A DNA stretch of 64,000 bases from the NCBI GenBank assembly GCA_026874595.1, contig CM049308.1, forward strand, positions 93,983,624-94,047,623, written 5' to 3'. Under the pieces are notes generated by a model. That model was not told the DNA's origin. It searched no databases and was given only the letters and a program-made list of their open reading frames with translations. Positions within the stretch are counted from its first letter, which is position 1. Each line of letters opens with the position of its first letter. This DNA comes from Sipunculus nudus. Lineage: Eukaryota; Annelida; Sipuncula; Golfingiida; Sipunculidae. The position numbers and the translations under genes were made by a program. Below are positions 1 to 12,365 of the stretch, piece by piece.

Positions 1-938
1 CCTTTGGAAGAAAGACTATTTAAAATGGCTCATGAATGTTGCCTATATGGGACTTGACAGTATTGTCAGCATTATAAAATAAAAATTAAAAAGTTGTTGG
101 ATAGTGTTGTCATGTGCTGGAAACTAATTGGCAGATATCTTTCATATTATGCATATAGATAGATATGGGTAATGTGATGAGTCATTTGCTGGGAACTGCA
201 TGGTGGCACCCCCTACTCTATTTTCTTGTTTTTCCACAATTTATGCTATTGATAAGGAACAAATGACAATTTTTATGACAATATAACAATTTATTACAAA
301 GAACAAAATATGATGTGAAACAAAATATAACAGATATTATTATTTCATTCTCAGACAATATACCTCACTTACATATTGATGTGTGTAGAATTACTCAAAT
401 CTTTGCTTATGTCTGATAACATGATATTACTGTTACAATTACTTGAGTTTTTTATAACAGTGTTTTAGATTTGTTTTGGTCTTTTCATATAATTATTGCT
501 AGTTATTAAATATAATACAGATTTATACCATTAATCACATATATAATAGCAATACTTCCATTTGTATCTCTTGAACTTTTAATGAACATAAAGGATTGTG
601 ACATATGTTTGTAAAATGTGTATGCTAATACATTTTTCATGTGACACATTAGTTATAAATAATATTTATAAATCACATTCAAATGTCACGAAGACTTGCC
701 TGTTTTCTAAGTACTAACAGTGGACCACAATATCATGTAATATTTGCAGGTATCAAAACAATAAAATATATAAAATTTGTTTAGTTAATGTAGTGTTTAC
801 AAGACTTCATTACCAATACCAACATGTCACAAATCTCTAATAATAATGAGTTAAAATAATAGTAACAATTGCTTGCCTGCACACAATCATTCGCTATGTT
901 CCTTTTATAACAATATAAAGTTATATTTGTTAGCTGCT
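1..938. other. AT-rich non-coding DNA
   Basis: No open frame of note on either strand. The stretch is very AT-rich. The segment at about 785-905 resembles 1805-1915 (see that entry). Confidence 0.6.
785..905 (+). repeat. Diverged direct repeat flanking the LINE insertion
   Basis: This segment and 1805-1915 share an ordered series of blocks: 'gtttacaagacttc', 'ttaccaat/ttaccatt', 'aaatctct.ataataat', 'aacaatagtaa' and 'caatcatt'. They read as two diverged copies in the same orientation. The LINE at 955-1764 inserted between them. The parent element is not recognised. Confidence 0.55.
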
Positions 939-954
939 ATCAAAACACTAACTT

Positions 955-1764
955 TTTTTTTTTTTTTTTTTTTTTTGAATACATCACATGAAACAACATA
1001 TGGACAGTACAAATAATGAACATGTAAAACAATATATACAACTACTAATACACTGCACAAAAACATACAATAACAATGCACAGAGATAATTTCAGTATGG
1101 GGATACTTATACAGTTCAGAGACAATTTTATGTAGAGGATTGATTATGGCCTATGATAGTTTGTTTACCAGGTAATTTTAGCTTATATTCTTATATTCTT
1201 CCGGGAGTATGAATCAAATATTTGACACTATAATGACAAATGCATACTTAAGCACACATAAAAAAAAATCATAAGTCTTTGCATATTCAGCAACAACAAT
1301 ATCTGTATCTAGAAACACAAAACTTATATTTGATATATATATCTCAATGTCAAATTGTATAAACAATAATATTTTTTAACACACAAGTGATCCCCACTTC
1401 TTATAATGTACAGATAAAGTTCCATTTCTGTGGGCAATGTTTCTTTCAATGGTGTATATCTGTTCCATATATAGTTTATAATTGATAAACGTTGGCAAAA
1501 TATTTTTGCATTTACACACATATATATATCTTTTAGCTAGTAATAAAAGTATATCTAACAGAGAATTATTTGTGTTGTTGAAGATAATAGTTGTTCTGCT
1601 AAAGCAGTTTTCTGTAAGAAGTATCTTTTGGCTAATCAGCCAGTTTTTCATTTGAGTAAAAATGTTTTGTGTTTCGTTACAGCTATAAAATAGATGCATA
1701 ATAGTTTCTTTCTCTTTTTTACAAAGTGAACAAAGTTCACTGGTTGCTTTCCCTATAGTAAATA
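955..1764 (-). mobile_element. 5'-truncated LINE, C-terminal RT tail with poly(A)
   Basis: On the minus strand an open frame from about 1764 to 1379 ends in a C-X2-C-X8-H-X4-C knuckle (CSLC...HLFYSC, about 1740-1680). This is the zf-RVT type motif at the C-terminus of L1/Tx1-like reverse transcriptases. A 3' untranslated stretch follows, then a 24-nt T run on the plus strand (953-976), which is the poly(A) tail of a minus-strand insertion. A perfect 16-bp direct repeat, atcaaaacactaactt, lies at 939-954 and 1765-1780 and is the expected target-site duplication. No RT core is present, so this is a dead 5'-truncated copy. The exact clade is uncertain. Confidence 0.85.
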
Positions 1765-1927
1765 ATCAAAACACTAACTTGTCAAACTGCATGTGCTTGG
1801 TTCATGTACCGTTTACAAGACTTCTTTACCATTATCAATGTCATAAATCTCTTATAATAATACATGATAACAATAGTAATAACTCACTGCCTACAAACAA
1901 TCATTTTTTTGGTTCCAATTTTATTTT

Positions 1928-2040
1928 GCAGACCCATCGGGACCTGTATATGATTGTTAAAGTTACAATACGAAAACTCATTTTAAGAAATTCAATTCCT
2001 ACCTCTGGGAACCTCTCACTAGCAGTTACACTGACATATG
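1928..2040 (-). mobile_element. Second, decayed endonuclease fragment
   Basis: This segment aligns by eye with 2345-2455 of the neighbouring Helentron-type endonuclease. Both carry 'gacctgta.atg', 'gttaca', 'ttcaat.cc.a.ctctgg.aacct.tcactag' and 'cagttac' in the same order. It is therefore a second diverged copy of the part coding for the 'LPELGIEWIKI' region. It has no open frame. Confidence 0.5.
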
Positions 2041-2045
2041 TATAG

Positions 2046-2975
2046 TTATCGCTTCAACTTTACAAAGACTGGATGATGGTCAATGTAATATGTGTTCAAG
2101 ACTCCTGATTCCAAGATGATACAATTTCTTTGATAAATATGGTCTAGTAAACTTGGCTTGCCAGTGCCTGGATAGTATGTTGCCTCCTTTATAATTTGTT
2201 CAAAGTTAGAGGTGTGAAAACATTTGCTTTTGGGTTTTCACTAATATTCTCATTAAAGTCTCCCAAGATCAAGCATTTCTCATTTACAGGAATGTTTCTT
2301 AACATTACATGCAGCTTCTGTTCCAGTTTTAATTTAGATACACTTGGAGACCTGTAGATGCTTATTATAGTTACACCAGGCAAACAGATTTTGATCCATT
2401 CAATACCCAGCTCTGGCAACCTGTCACTAGTACATACAGTTACATTTCTTGTCATGGTATCTTTTATATATATCCCTACACCACCTCGCCCTGAGTTGTC
2501 TTGTCTGTCACACCTATATATTAAGTAACCTGGGAGTGAGATATCAGGCTCATTAGTGTGAAGCCATGTTTCACATAAACATAAAACATCAGCTGCCATC
2601 ACCTCAGGGTTAGCTCTGATATCTGCTATATGACTGCGCAGACTGTGTATATTGTGACACACAACAGTTATATAGGAATCATCATGCTCACTGAATAATA
2701 GAGGTGTGGACTCTATTGATAATGTTTGCATTTTTCTTAATGCTGTTGTCACTAAAGGGTCACAATATAACACTTTAGGATCATAGTCCATAATGTATAA
2801 TCCTTCTAGAGTTCTGATTCTACCCAGAGCTACATAAGCCATGCCAGGTAGAAACACATGGTCAAGGGAAATCACACCTGAATCTACTGTCATGCCTTGT
2901 GTTTTATGGACTGTACAGGCCCATGCCAGACCTCTCTCCATCTCTCTGAAATCCTGTCTATCCATCTCTTTCTCT
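2046..2975 (-). mobile_element. Helentron-type fragment: Pif1 helicase end fused to endonuclease
   Basis: The minus-strand frame 2965-2189 starts inside the last motifs of a Pif1-family helicase (LAWACTVHKTQGMT, then YVALGRIRTLEGLYI). After a short linker it continues into an EEP/AP-type endonuclease (VVCHNIHSLRSH, LCLCETWLH, GRGGVGIYIKD, LGDFNENI). This helicase-endonuclease order is the C-terminus of Helentrons, a rolling-circle Helitron subgroup. A +1/-1 shift near 2200 moves the frame; in the new frame the endonuclease continues (SLLDHIYQ...DHHPVFVKL) to a TAA at 2046-2048. The Rep domain and most of the helicase are missing upstream. The element is truncated at about 2975, close to the 82-bp array, so it is not autonomous. 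Confidence 0.85.
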
Positions 2976-3240
2976 TTCTTTCTGCTTTACTCTATATTAT
3001 TCTCAAACAAGTTACTCCAAACATACATATACAACTCAATACATCATTAAATATATACTTCTATTTATACATAACCTTTTACATAACAATTGCCTTCACT
3101 TTAAATATTCCTATATTTTGTACAAATGTTTCTCACGTTAATTGCTAAAATACAAATACATCACATTATATCAACAAAATACCACAAAACCTCATTTGTC
3201 TGGCGATACTATGGCACCAGCGGTGCCAAGAAATGTCTAG

Positions 3241-6200
3241 TTTGAGTTTGTTGTAAGAAGACAGTAGAGGTTGAGGTGTTTGATCTTAAGATTCCACTAT
3301 GTTCTGGCTCGTTTAATGATTTTTTGAGCTTGTTGTAAGAAGACAGTAGAGGTTGAGGTGTTTGATCTTGAGGTTCCACTATGTCCTGGCTCGTATAATG
3401 ATTTTTTGAGTTTGTTGTAAGAAGACAGTAGAGGTTGAGGTGTTTGATCTTGAGGTTCCACTATGTTCTGGCTCGTTTAATGATTTTTTGAGTTTGTTGT
3501 AAGAAGACAGTAGAGGTTGAGGTGTTTGATCTTCAGGTTCCACTATGTTCTGGCTCGTTTAATGATTTTTTGAGTTTGTTGTAAGAAGACAGTAGAGGTT
3601 GAGGTGTTTGATCTTGAGGTTCCACTATGTTCTGGCTCGTTTAATGATTTTTTGAGTTTGTTGTAAGGAGACAGTAGAGGTTGAGGTATTTGATCTTGAG
3701 GTTCCACTATGTTCTGGCTCGTTTAATGATTTTTTGAGTTTGTTGTAAGAAGACAGTAGAGGTTGAGGTGTTTGATCTTGAGGTTCCACTATGTCCTGGC
3801 TCGTTTAATGATTTTTTGAGTTTGTTGTAAGGAGACAGTATAGGTTGAGGTGTTTGATCTTGAGGTTCCACTATGTCCTGGCTCGTTTAATGATTTTTTA
3901 AGTTTGTTGTAAGGAGACAGTATAGGTTGAGGTGTTTGATCTTGAGGTTCCACTATGTCCTGGCTCGTTTAATGATTTTTTAAGTTTGTTGTAAGAAGAC
4001 AGTAGAGGTTCAGGTGTTTGATCTTGAGGTTCCACTATGTCCTGGCTCGTTTAATGATTTTTTAAGTTTGTTGTAAGGAGACAGTAGAGGTTCAGGTGTT
4101 TGATCTTGAGGTTCCACCATGTTCTGGCTCGTTTAATGATTTTTTGAGTTTGTTGTAAGGAGACAGTAGAGGTTGAGGTGTTTGATCTTGAGGTTCCACT
4201 ATGTTCTGACTCGTTTAATGATTTTTTGAGTTTGTTGTAAGAAGACAGTAGAGGTTGAGGTGTTTGATCTTGAGGTTCCACTATGTTCTGGCTCGTTTAA
4301 TGATTTTTTGAGTTTGTTGTAAGAAGACAGTAGAGGTTGAGGTGTTTGATCTTGAGTTACACTATGTTCTGACTCGTTTAATGATTTTTTGAGTTTGTTG
4401 TAAGAAGATAGTAGAGGTTGAGGTGTTTGATCTTGAGGTTCAACCATGTTTTGGCTCGTTTTTTATGATTTTTTGAGTTTGTTGTAAGAAGACAGTAGAG
4501 GCTGAGGTGTTTGATCTTGAGGTTCCACTATGTTCTGGCTCGTTTAATGATTTTTTGAGTTTGTTGTAAGGAGACAGTAGAGGTTGAGGTGTTTGATCTT
4601 GAGGTTCCACTATGTCCTGGCTCGTTTAATGATTTTTTGAGTTTGTTGTAAGGAGACAGTAGAGGTTGAGGTGTTTGATCTTGAGGTTCCACTATGTTCT
4701 GGCTCGTTTAATGATTTTTTGAGTTTGTTGTAAGGAGACAGTAGAGGTTGAGGTGTTTGATCTTGAGGTTCCACTATGTTCTGGCTCGTTTAATGATTTT
4801 TTTGAGTTTGTTGTAAGAAGACAGTAGAGGTTGAGGTGTTTGATCTTGAGGAAAATGTTCTGGCTCGTTTAATGATTTTTTGAGTTTGTTGTAAGGAGAC
4901 AGTAGAGGTTGAGGTGTTTGATCTTGAGGTTCCACTATGTCCTGGCTCGTTTAATGATTTTTTGAGTTTGTTGTAAGGAGACAGTAGAGGTTGAGGTGTT
5001 TGATCTTGAGGTTCCACTATGTTCTGGCTCGTTTAATGATTTTTTGAGTTTGTTGTAAGGAGACAGTAGAGGTTCAGGTGTTTGATCTTGAGGTTCCACT
5101 ATGTTCTGGCTCGTTTAATGATTTTTTGAGTTTGTTGTAAGGAGACAGTAGAGGTTGAGGTGTTTGATCTTGAGGTTCCACCATGTTCTGGCTCGTTTAA
5201 TGATTTTTTGAGTTTGTTGTAAGAAGACAGTAGAGGTTGAGGTGTTTGATCTTGAGGTTCCACTATGTTCTGGCTCGTTTAATGATTTTTTGAGTTTGTT
5301 GTAAGAAGACAGTAGAGGTTGAGGTGTTTGATCTTGAGGAAAATGTTCTGGCTCGTTTAATGATTTTTTGAGTTTGTTGTAAGAAGACAGTAGAGGTTGA
5401 GGTGTTTGATCTTGAGGTTCCACTATGTTCTGGCTCGTTTAATGATTTTTTGAGTTTGTTGTAAGAAGACAGTAGAGGTTGAGGTGTTTGATCTTGAGTT
5501 ACACTATGTTCTGACTCGTTTAATGATTTTTTAAGTTTGTTGTAAGAAGATAGTAGAGGTTGAGGTGTTTGATCTTGAGGTTCAACCATGTTTTGGCTCG
5601 TTTTTTATGATTTTTTGAGTTTGTTGTAAGAAGACAGTAGAGGTTGAGGTGTTTGATCTTGAGGTTCAACCATGTTTTGGCTCGTTTTTTATGATTTTTT
5701 GAGTTTGTTGTAAGAAGACAGTAGAGGTTGAGCTGTTTGATCTTGAGGTTCCACTATGTTCTGGCTCGTTTTTTATGATTTTTTGAGTTTGTTGTAAGAA
5801 GACAGTAGAGGTTGAGCTGTTTGATCTTGAGTTTCCACCATGTTCTGGCTCGTTTAATGATTTTTTGAGTTTGTTGTAAGAAGACAGTAGAGGTTGAGCT
5901 GTTTGATCTTGAGGTTCCACCATGTTTTGGCTCGTTTCATGATTTTTTGAGTTTGTTGTAAGAAGACAGTAGAGGTTGAGGTGTTTGATCTTGAGGTTCC
6001 ACCATGTTTTGGCTCGTTTAATGATTTTTTGAGTTTGTTGTAAGGAGACAGTAGAGGTTGAGGTGACTGATCTTGAGGTTCCACTATGTCCTGGCTCGTT
6101 TAATGATTTTTTGAGTTTGTTTTAAGAAGACAGTAGAGGTTGAGGTGTTTGATCTTGAGGTTCCACTATGTTCTGGCTCGTTTCATGATTTTTTGAGTTT

Positions 6201-9200
6201 GTTGTAAGAAGACAGTAGAGGTTGAGGTGTTTGATCTTGAGGTTCCACTATGTTCTGGCTCATTTAATGATTTTTTGAGTTTGTTGTAAGGAGACAGTAG
6301 AGGTTGAGGTGTTTGATCTTGAGGTTCCACTATGTTCTGGCTCGTTTAATGATTTTTTGAGTTTGTTGTAAGAAGACAGTAGAGGTTGAGGTGTTTGATC
6401 TTGAGGTTCCACTATGTTCTGGCTCATTTAATGATTTTTTGAGTTTGTTGTAAGGAGACAGTAGAGGTTGAGGTGTTTGATCTTGAGGTTCCACTATGTT
6501 CTGGCTCGTTTAATGATTTTTTGAGTTTGTTGTAAGGAGACAGTAGAGGTTGAGGTGTTTGATCTTGAGCTTCCACTATGTTCTGGCTCGTTTAATGATT
6601 TTTTGAGTTTTGGCTCGTTTAATGATTTTTTGAGTTTGTTGTAAGAAGACAGTAGAGGTTGAGGTGTTTGATCTTGAGGTTCCACTATGTCCTGGCTCGT
6701 TTAATGATTTTTTGAGTTTGTTGTAAGAAGACAGTAGAGGTTGAGGTGTTTGATCTTGAGGTTCCACTATGTTCTGGCTCGTTTAATGATTTTTTGAGTT
6801 TGTTGTAAGAAGACAGTAGAGGTTGAGGTGTTTGATCTTGAGGTTCCACTATGTTCTGGCTCGTTTAATGATTTTTTGAGTTTGTTGTAAGAAGACAGTA
6901 GAGGTTGAGGTGTTTGATCTTGAGGTTCCACTATGTTCTGGCTCGTTTAATGATTTTTTGAGTTTGTTGTAAGAAGACAGTAGAGGTTGAGGTGTTTGAT
7001 CTTGAGGTTCCACTATGTTCTGGCTCGTTTAATGATTTTTTGAGTTTGTTGTAAGAAGACAGTAGAGGTTGAGGTGTTTGATCTTGAGGTTCCACTATGT
7101 TCTGGCTCGTTTAATGATTTTTTGAGTTTGTTGTAAGGAGACAGTAGAGGTTGAGGTGCTTGATCTTGAGGTTCCACCATGTTCTGGCTCGTTTAATGAT
7201 TTTTTGAGTTTGTTGTAAGGAGACAGTAGAGGTTGAGGTGTTTGATCTTGAGGTTCCACTATGTTCTGGCTCGTTTAATGATTTTTTGAGTTTTTTGTAA
7301 GAAGACAGTAGAGGTTGAGGTGTTTGATCTTGAGTTACACTATGTTCTGACTCGTTTAATGATTTTTTGAGTTTGTTGTAAGAAGACAGTAGAGGTTGAG
7401 GTGTTTGATCTTGAGGTTCAACCATGTTCTGGCTCGTTTAATGATTTTTTGAGTTTGTTGTAAGAAGACAGTAGAGGTTGAGGTGTTTGATCTTGAGGTT
7501 CCACTATGTTCTGGCTCGTTTAATGATTTTTTGAGTTTTTTGTAAGAAGACAGTAGAGGTTGAGGTGTTTGATCTTGAGTTACACTATGTTCTGACTCGT
7601 TTAATGATTTTTTGAGTTTGTTGTAAGAAGATAGTAGAGGTTGAGGTGTTTGATCTTGAGGTTCAACCATGTTTTGGCTCGTTTTTTATGATTTTTTGAG
7701 TTTGTTGTAAGAAGACATGGAGGTTGAGGTGTTTGATCTTGAGGTTCCACTATGTTCTGGCTCGTTTAATGATTTTTTGAGTTTGTTGTAAGAAGACAGT
7801 AGAGGTTGAGGTGTTTGATCTTGAGGTTCCACTATGTTCTGGCTCGTTTAATGATTTTTTGAGTTTGTTGTAAGGAGACAGTAGAGGTTGAGGTGCTTGA
7901 TCTTGAGGTTCCACCATGTTCTGGCTCGTTTAATGATTTTTTGAGTTTGTTGTAAGGAGACAGTAGAGGTTGAGGTGTTTGATCTTGAGGTTCCACTATG
8001 TTCTGGCTCGTTTAATGATTTTTTGAGTTTTTTGTAAGAAGACAGTAGAGGTTGAGGTGTTTGATCTTGAGTTACACTATGTTCTGACTCGTTTAATGAT
8101 TTTTTGAGTTTGTTGTAAGAAGACAGTAGAGGTTGAGGTGTTTGATCTTGAGGTTCAACCATGTTCTGGCTCGTTTAATGATTTTTTGAGTTTGTTGTAA
8201 GAAGACAGTAGAGGTTGAGGTGTTTGATCTTGAGTTACACTATGTTTTGACTCGTTTAATGATTTTTTGAGTTTGTTGTAAGAAGATAGTAGAGGTTGAG
8301 GTGTTTGATCTTGAGGTTCAACCATGTTTTGGCTCGTTTTTTATGATTTTTTGAGTTTGTTGTAAGAAGACATGGAGGTTGAGGTGTTTGATCTTGAGGT
8401 TCCACTATGTTCTGGCTCGTTTAATGATTTTTTGAGTTTGTTGTAAGAAGACAGTAGAGGTTGAGCTGTTTGATCTTGAGTTTCCACTATGTTCTGGCTC
8501 GTTTAATGATTTTTTGAGTTTGTTGTAAGAAGACAGTAGAGGTTGAGGTGTTTGATCTTGAGGTTCCACTATGTTCTGGCTCGTTTAATGATTTTTTGAG
8601 TTTGTTGTAAGAAGACAGTACAGGTTGAGCTGTTTGATCTTGAGTTTCCACTATGTTCTGGCTCGTTTAATGATTTTTTGAGTTTGTTGTAAGAAGACAG
8701 TAGAGGTTGAGGTGTTTGATCTTGAGGTTCCACCATGTTTTGGCTCGTTTCATGATTTTTTGAGTTTGTTGTAAGAAGACAGTAGAGGTTGAGGTATTTG
8801 ATCTTGAGGTTCCACTATGTTCTGGCGCGTTTAATGATTTTTTGAGTTTGTTGTAAGAAGACAGTAGAGGTTGAGGTGTTTGATCTTGAGGTTCCACTAT
8901 GTTCTGGCTCGTTTAATGATTTTTTGAGTTTGTTGTAAGAAGACAGTAGAGGTTGAGGTATTTGATCTTGAGGTTCCACTATGTTCTGGCTCGTTTAATG
9001 ATTTTTTGAGTTTGTTGTAAGAAGACAGTAGAGGTTGAGCTGTTTGATCTTGAGTTTCCACTATGTTCTGGCTCGTTTAATGATTTTTTGAGTTTGTTGT
9101 AAGAAGACAGTAGAGGTTGAGGTGTTTGATCTTGAGGTTCCACCATGTTTTGGCTCGTTTCATGATTTTTTGAGTTTGTTGTAAGAAGACAGTAGAGGTT

Positions 9201-10350
9201 GAGGTATTTGATCTTGAGGTTCCACTATGTTCTGGCGCGTTTAATGATTTTTTGAGTTTGTTGTAAGAAGACAGTAGAGGTTGAGGTGATTGATCTTGAG
9301 GTTCCACTATGTTCTGGCTCGTTTAATGATTTTTTGAGTTTGTTGTAAGAAGACAGTAGAGGTTGAGGTGTTTGATCTTGAGGTTCCACTATGTTCTGGC
9401 TCGTTTAATGATTTTTTGAGTTTTTTGTAAGGAGACAGTAGAGGTTGAGGTGTTTGATCTTGAGGTTCCACTATGTCCTGGCTCGTTTAATGATTTTTTG
9501 AGTTTGTTGTAAGGAGACAGTAGAGGTTGAGGTGACTGATCTTGAGGTTCCACTATGTCCTGGCTCGTTTAATGATTTTTTGAGTTTGTTGTAAGAAGAC
9601 AGTAGAGGTTGAGGTGTTTGATCTTGAGGTTCCACTATGTCCTGGCTCGTTTAATGATTTTTTGAGTTTGTTGTAAGGAGACAGTAGAGGTTGAGGTGAC
9701 TGATCTTGAGGTTCCACTATGTTCTGGCTCGTTTAATGATTTTTTGAGTTTTTTGTAAGAAGACAGTAGAGGTTGAGGTGTTTGATCTTGAGGTTCCACT
9801 ATGTTCTGGCTCGTTTAATGATTTTTTGAGTTTGTTGTAAGAAGACAGTAGAGGTTGAGGTGTTTGATCTTGAGGTTCCACTATGTCCTGGCTCGTTTAA
9901 TGATTTTTTGAGTTTGTTTTAAGAAGACAGTAGAGGTTGAGGTGTTTGATCTTGAGGTTCCACTATGTCCTGGCTCGTTTAATGATTTTTTGAGTTTGTT
10001 GTAAGAAGACAGTAGAGGTTGAGGTGTTTGATCTTGAGGTTCCACTATGTTCTGGCTCGTTTAATGATTTTTTGAGTTTGTTGTAAGAAGACAGTAGAGG
10101 TTGAGGTGTTTGATCTTGAGGTTCCACTATGTCCTGGCTCGTTTAATGATTTTTTGAGTTTGTTGTAAGAAGACAGTAGAGGTTGAGCTGTTTGATCTTG
10201 AGCTTCCACTATGTTCTGGCTCGTTTAATGATTTTTTGAGTTTGTTGTAAGAAGACTGTAGAGGTTGAGGTGATTGATCTTGAGGTTCCACCATGTTCTG
10301 GCTCGTTTAATGATTTTTTGAGTTTGTTGTAAGAAGACAGTAGAGATTGA
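3241..10350. repeat. 82-bp minisatellite array, about 87 units
   Basis: Head-to-tail units of 82 bp, recognisable by 'gttctggctcgtttaatg' followed by 'attttttgagtttgttgtaa' and 'gtgtttgatcttgag'. Single-base variants (aagaagacag/aaggagacag, ctgg/ctga, gttccac/gttacac/gttcaac) and occasional deletions mark subfamilies. Some recur as 3-unit blocks (7111 and 7356, offset 245) and larger blocks (7111 and 7848, offset 737; 8667 and 9077, offset 410 = 5 units). Because 82 is not a multiple of three, the open frames inside switch frame every unit and are by-products, not genes. The array lies just 3' of SelL copy A. Confidence 0.97.
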
Positions 10351-10657
10351 GTTTGAATTATGATCTTTTAAAAGTCCCCAGTTCAGTCCCTGCTGTATGT
10401 TGACTCACCAGAGAAAGAGAGAAAATTACAGATTTACACTTCTTGTTATCTTATTCTCGTATATTTGAAGTAATGGCCTACGAAATCCAGAATCCTGAAT
10501 TAATTATCATATGTTAATTATCATTATCACTCTACCAGTATTAAAGTGGTTCTACTGATTATCATGACCTGTAAAAGTCATGATCCTATCCTGTAACAGT
10601 AATACTTGATATAAAGAAAACTGATGAGTTAATCAAAATTCTATGTGAATAAATATT
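10351..10657. other. Spacer between 82-bp array and SelL copy A 3' end
   Basis: AT-rich sequence with no open frame and no repeat I recognise. It lies beyond the probable poly(A) signal of copy A. Confidence 0.5.
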
Positions 10658-10663
10658 TTTATT
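10658..10663 (-). terminator. Poly(A) signal of SelL copy A
   Basis: The minus strand reads AATAAA here, about 125 nt after the end of the copy A SECIS. That is a normal place for the cleavage signal of the selenoprotein mRNA. Confidence 0.6.
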
Positions 10664-10787
10664 GATATACTCCGGAAAATATTTTTTTCTTCATTCAGTT
10701 ATTTGCATATTCATAAAGATATAACGTTATGTACTCTGGTCCTAACAAATTCTCTGCGGACATGACAACCGATGCTGCAGACTTGAA

Positions 10788-10868
10788 GCTCCATGGCAAC
10801 AGAACCATCCAGAGACAGAGATCCTGACGGGTTTCTTCTGTCACCTTCATAAATTGTCCGCCAGGGGG
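10788..10868 (-). promoter_or_regulatory. SECIS element of SelL copy A
   Basis: The minus-strand RNA can fold into a eukaryotic SECIS, the 3' signal that recruits SBP2/eEFSec and recodes UGA as selenocysteine. The 5' quartet strand is AUGA at 10850-10847 and the 3' quartet strand is GGAU at 10810-10807. The apical A-run (AAA) is at 10834-10832, exactly 12 nt after the AUGA. The upper helix pairs GACAGA with TCTGTC plus A-U, G-C and G-U next to the quartet, with one bulged U. The lower helix pairs TGGCG with TGCCA-type sequence (one G-U) and ACA with TGT, followed by an internal loop. Copy B has the same fold with compensatory changes (44314-44392). An open frame crosses this region (about 10898-10695) but is not needed to explain it. 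Confidence 0.88.
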
Positions 10869-11213
10869 CATCACAGTCTGCCGACACAGTTTCTTCATAT
10901 TTCAGGTTTCTGTGGGTGTGGAGACTTGATATGAAATCTTAACCTTAAATTTCAAACTCAGTTTTAATTAAAATGTACAGTATTATGTATATTGTATAAA
11001 GAACCAAAGTAAAAAAAAAATAATGAAAATAAATAGTTGGTGTAAAAGAACATCAGATCTCAATGTACATAAATTAGGCCTGAGTTTATTTGTGCTGATT
11101 AATTTCAATTAAGAGATCATTAAAAGAAAAATATATTACAAAGTACATATACTGTTGATGTTACTTAAATGCAGTATACTCTGTCCTAGTATGAATAAAT
11201 ATTCATCCGTGAA

Positions 11214-12243
11214 ATCCCTCGTAACCTTTCTGTCTCGTCTAATTCCTCGTAACCTTTCTGTCTCGTCTAATCCCTCGTAACCTTTCTGTCTCGTCTAATC
11301 CCTCGTAACCTTTCTGTCTCGACTAATCCCTCGTAACCTTTCTGTCTCGTCTAATCCCTCGTAACCTTTCTGTCTCGTCTAATCCCTCGTAACCTTTCTG
11401 TCTCGTCTAATCCCTCGTAACCTTTCTGTCTCGTCTAATCCCTCGTAACATTTCTGTCTCGTCTAATCCCTCGTAACCTTTCTGTCTCGTCTAATCCCTC
11501 GTAACCTTTCTGTCTCGTCTAATCCCTCGTAACCTTTCTGTCTCGTCTAATCCCTCGTAACCTTTCTGTCTCGTCTAATCCCTCGTAACCTTTCTGTCTC
11601 GTCTAATCCCTCGTAACCTTTTTGTCTCGTCTAATCCCTCTTAACCTTTCTGTCTCGTCTAATCCCTCGTAACCTTTCTGTCTTGTCTAATCCCTCGTAA
11701 CCTTTCTGTCTCGTCTAATCCCTCGTAACCTTTCTGTCTCGTCTAATCCCTCGTAACCTTTCTGTCTCGTCTAATCCCTCGTAACATTTCTGTCTCGTCT
11801 AATCCCTCGTAACCTTTCTGTCTCGTCTAATCCCTCATAACCTTTCTGCTCGTCTAATCCCTCGTAACCTTTCTGTCTCGTCTTATCCCTCGTAACCTTT
11901 CTGTCTCGTCTAATCCCTCGTAACCTTTCTGTCTCGTCTTATCCCTCGTAACCTTTCTGTCTCGTCTAATCCCTCGTAACCTTTCTGTCTCGTCTAATCC
12001 CTCGTAACCTTTCTGTCTCGTCTAATCCCTCGTAACCTTTCTGTCTCGTGTAATCCCTCGTAACCTGTCTGTCTCGTCTAATCCCTCGTAACCTTTCTGT
12101 CTCGTCTAATCCCTCGTAACCTTTCTGTCTCGTCTAATCCCTCGTAACCTTTCTGTCTCGTCTCATCCCTCGTAACCTTTCTGTCTCGTCTAATCCCTCG
12201 TAACCTTTCTGTCTCGTCTAATCCCTCGTAACCTTTCTGTCTT
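11214..12243. repeat. 28-bp minisatellite, about 37 units
   Basis: Near-perfect head-to-tail units of 28 bp containing 'ctcgtaacctttctgtctcg' followed by 'tctaatcc'. It lies between the last coding exon of SelL copy A (ends 12366) and its SECIS (10788-10868). It is therefore either in a 3'UTR intron or in the 3'UTR itself. Confidence 0.97.
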
Positions 12244-12365
12244 GCGCAGAGACTAAGGCATGTCTTCTAATATATTATTTGTCAAACCCAGAGGAACTAA
12301 CAGACTATTTTGAGGATCCATCTGTTGTAAAAAGCCTGAGTTTTAACTTTATGGACACATGCCTT

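Noticed and set aside
4051-9307. Many 60-108-aa open frames such as MVEPQDQTPQPLLSSYNKLK
   Set aside because: They are translations of the 82-bp unit; the unit length is not a multiple of three, so each frame changes register from unit to unit and has no unique start or end.
10695-10898. 67-aa open frame over the copy A SECIS (and 71 aa at 44459-44244 in copy B)
   Set aside because: Conservation between the copies follows the RNA stem with compensatory changes; in copy B the spliced coding frame stops just before the SECIS. The open frames are better explained as accidents in a conserved 3'UTR element.
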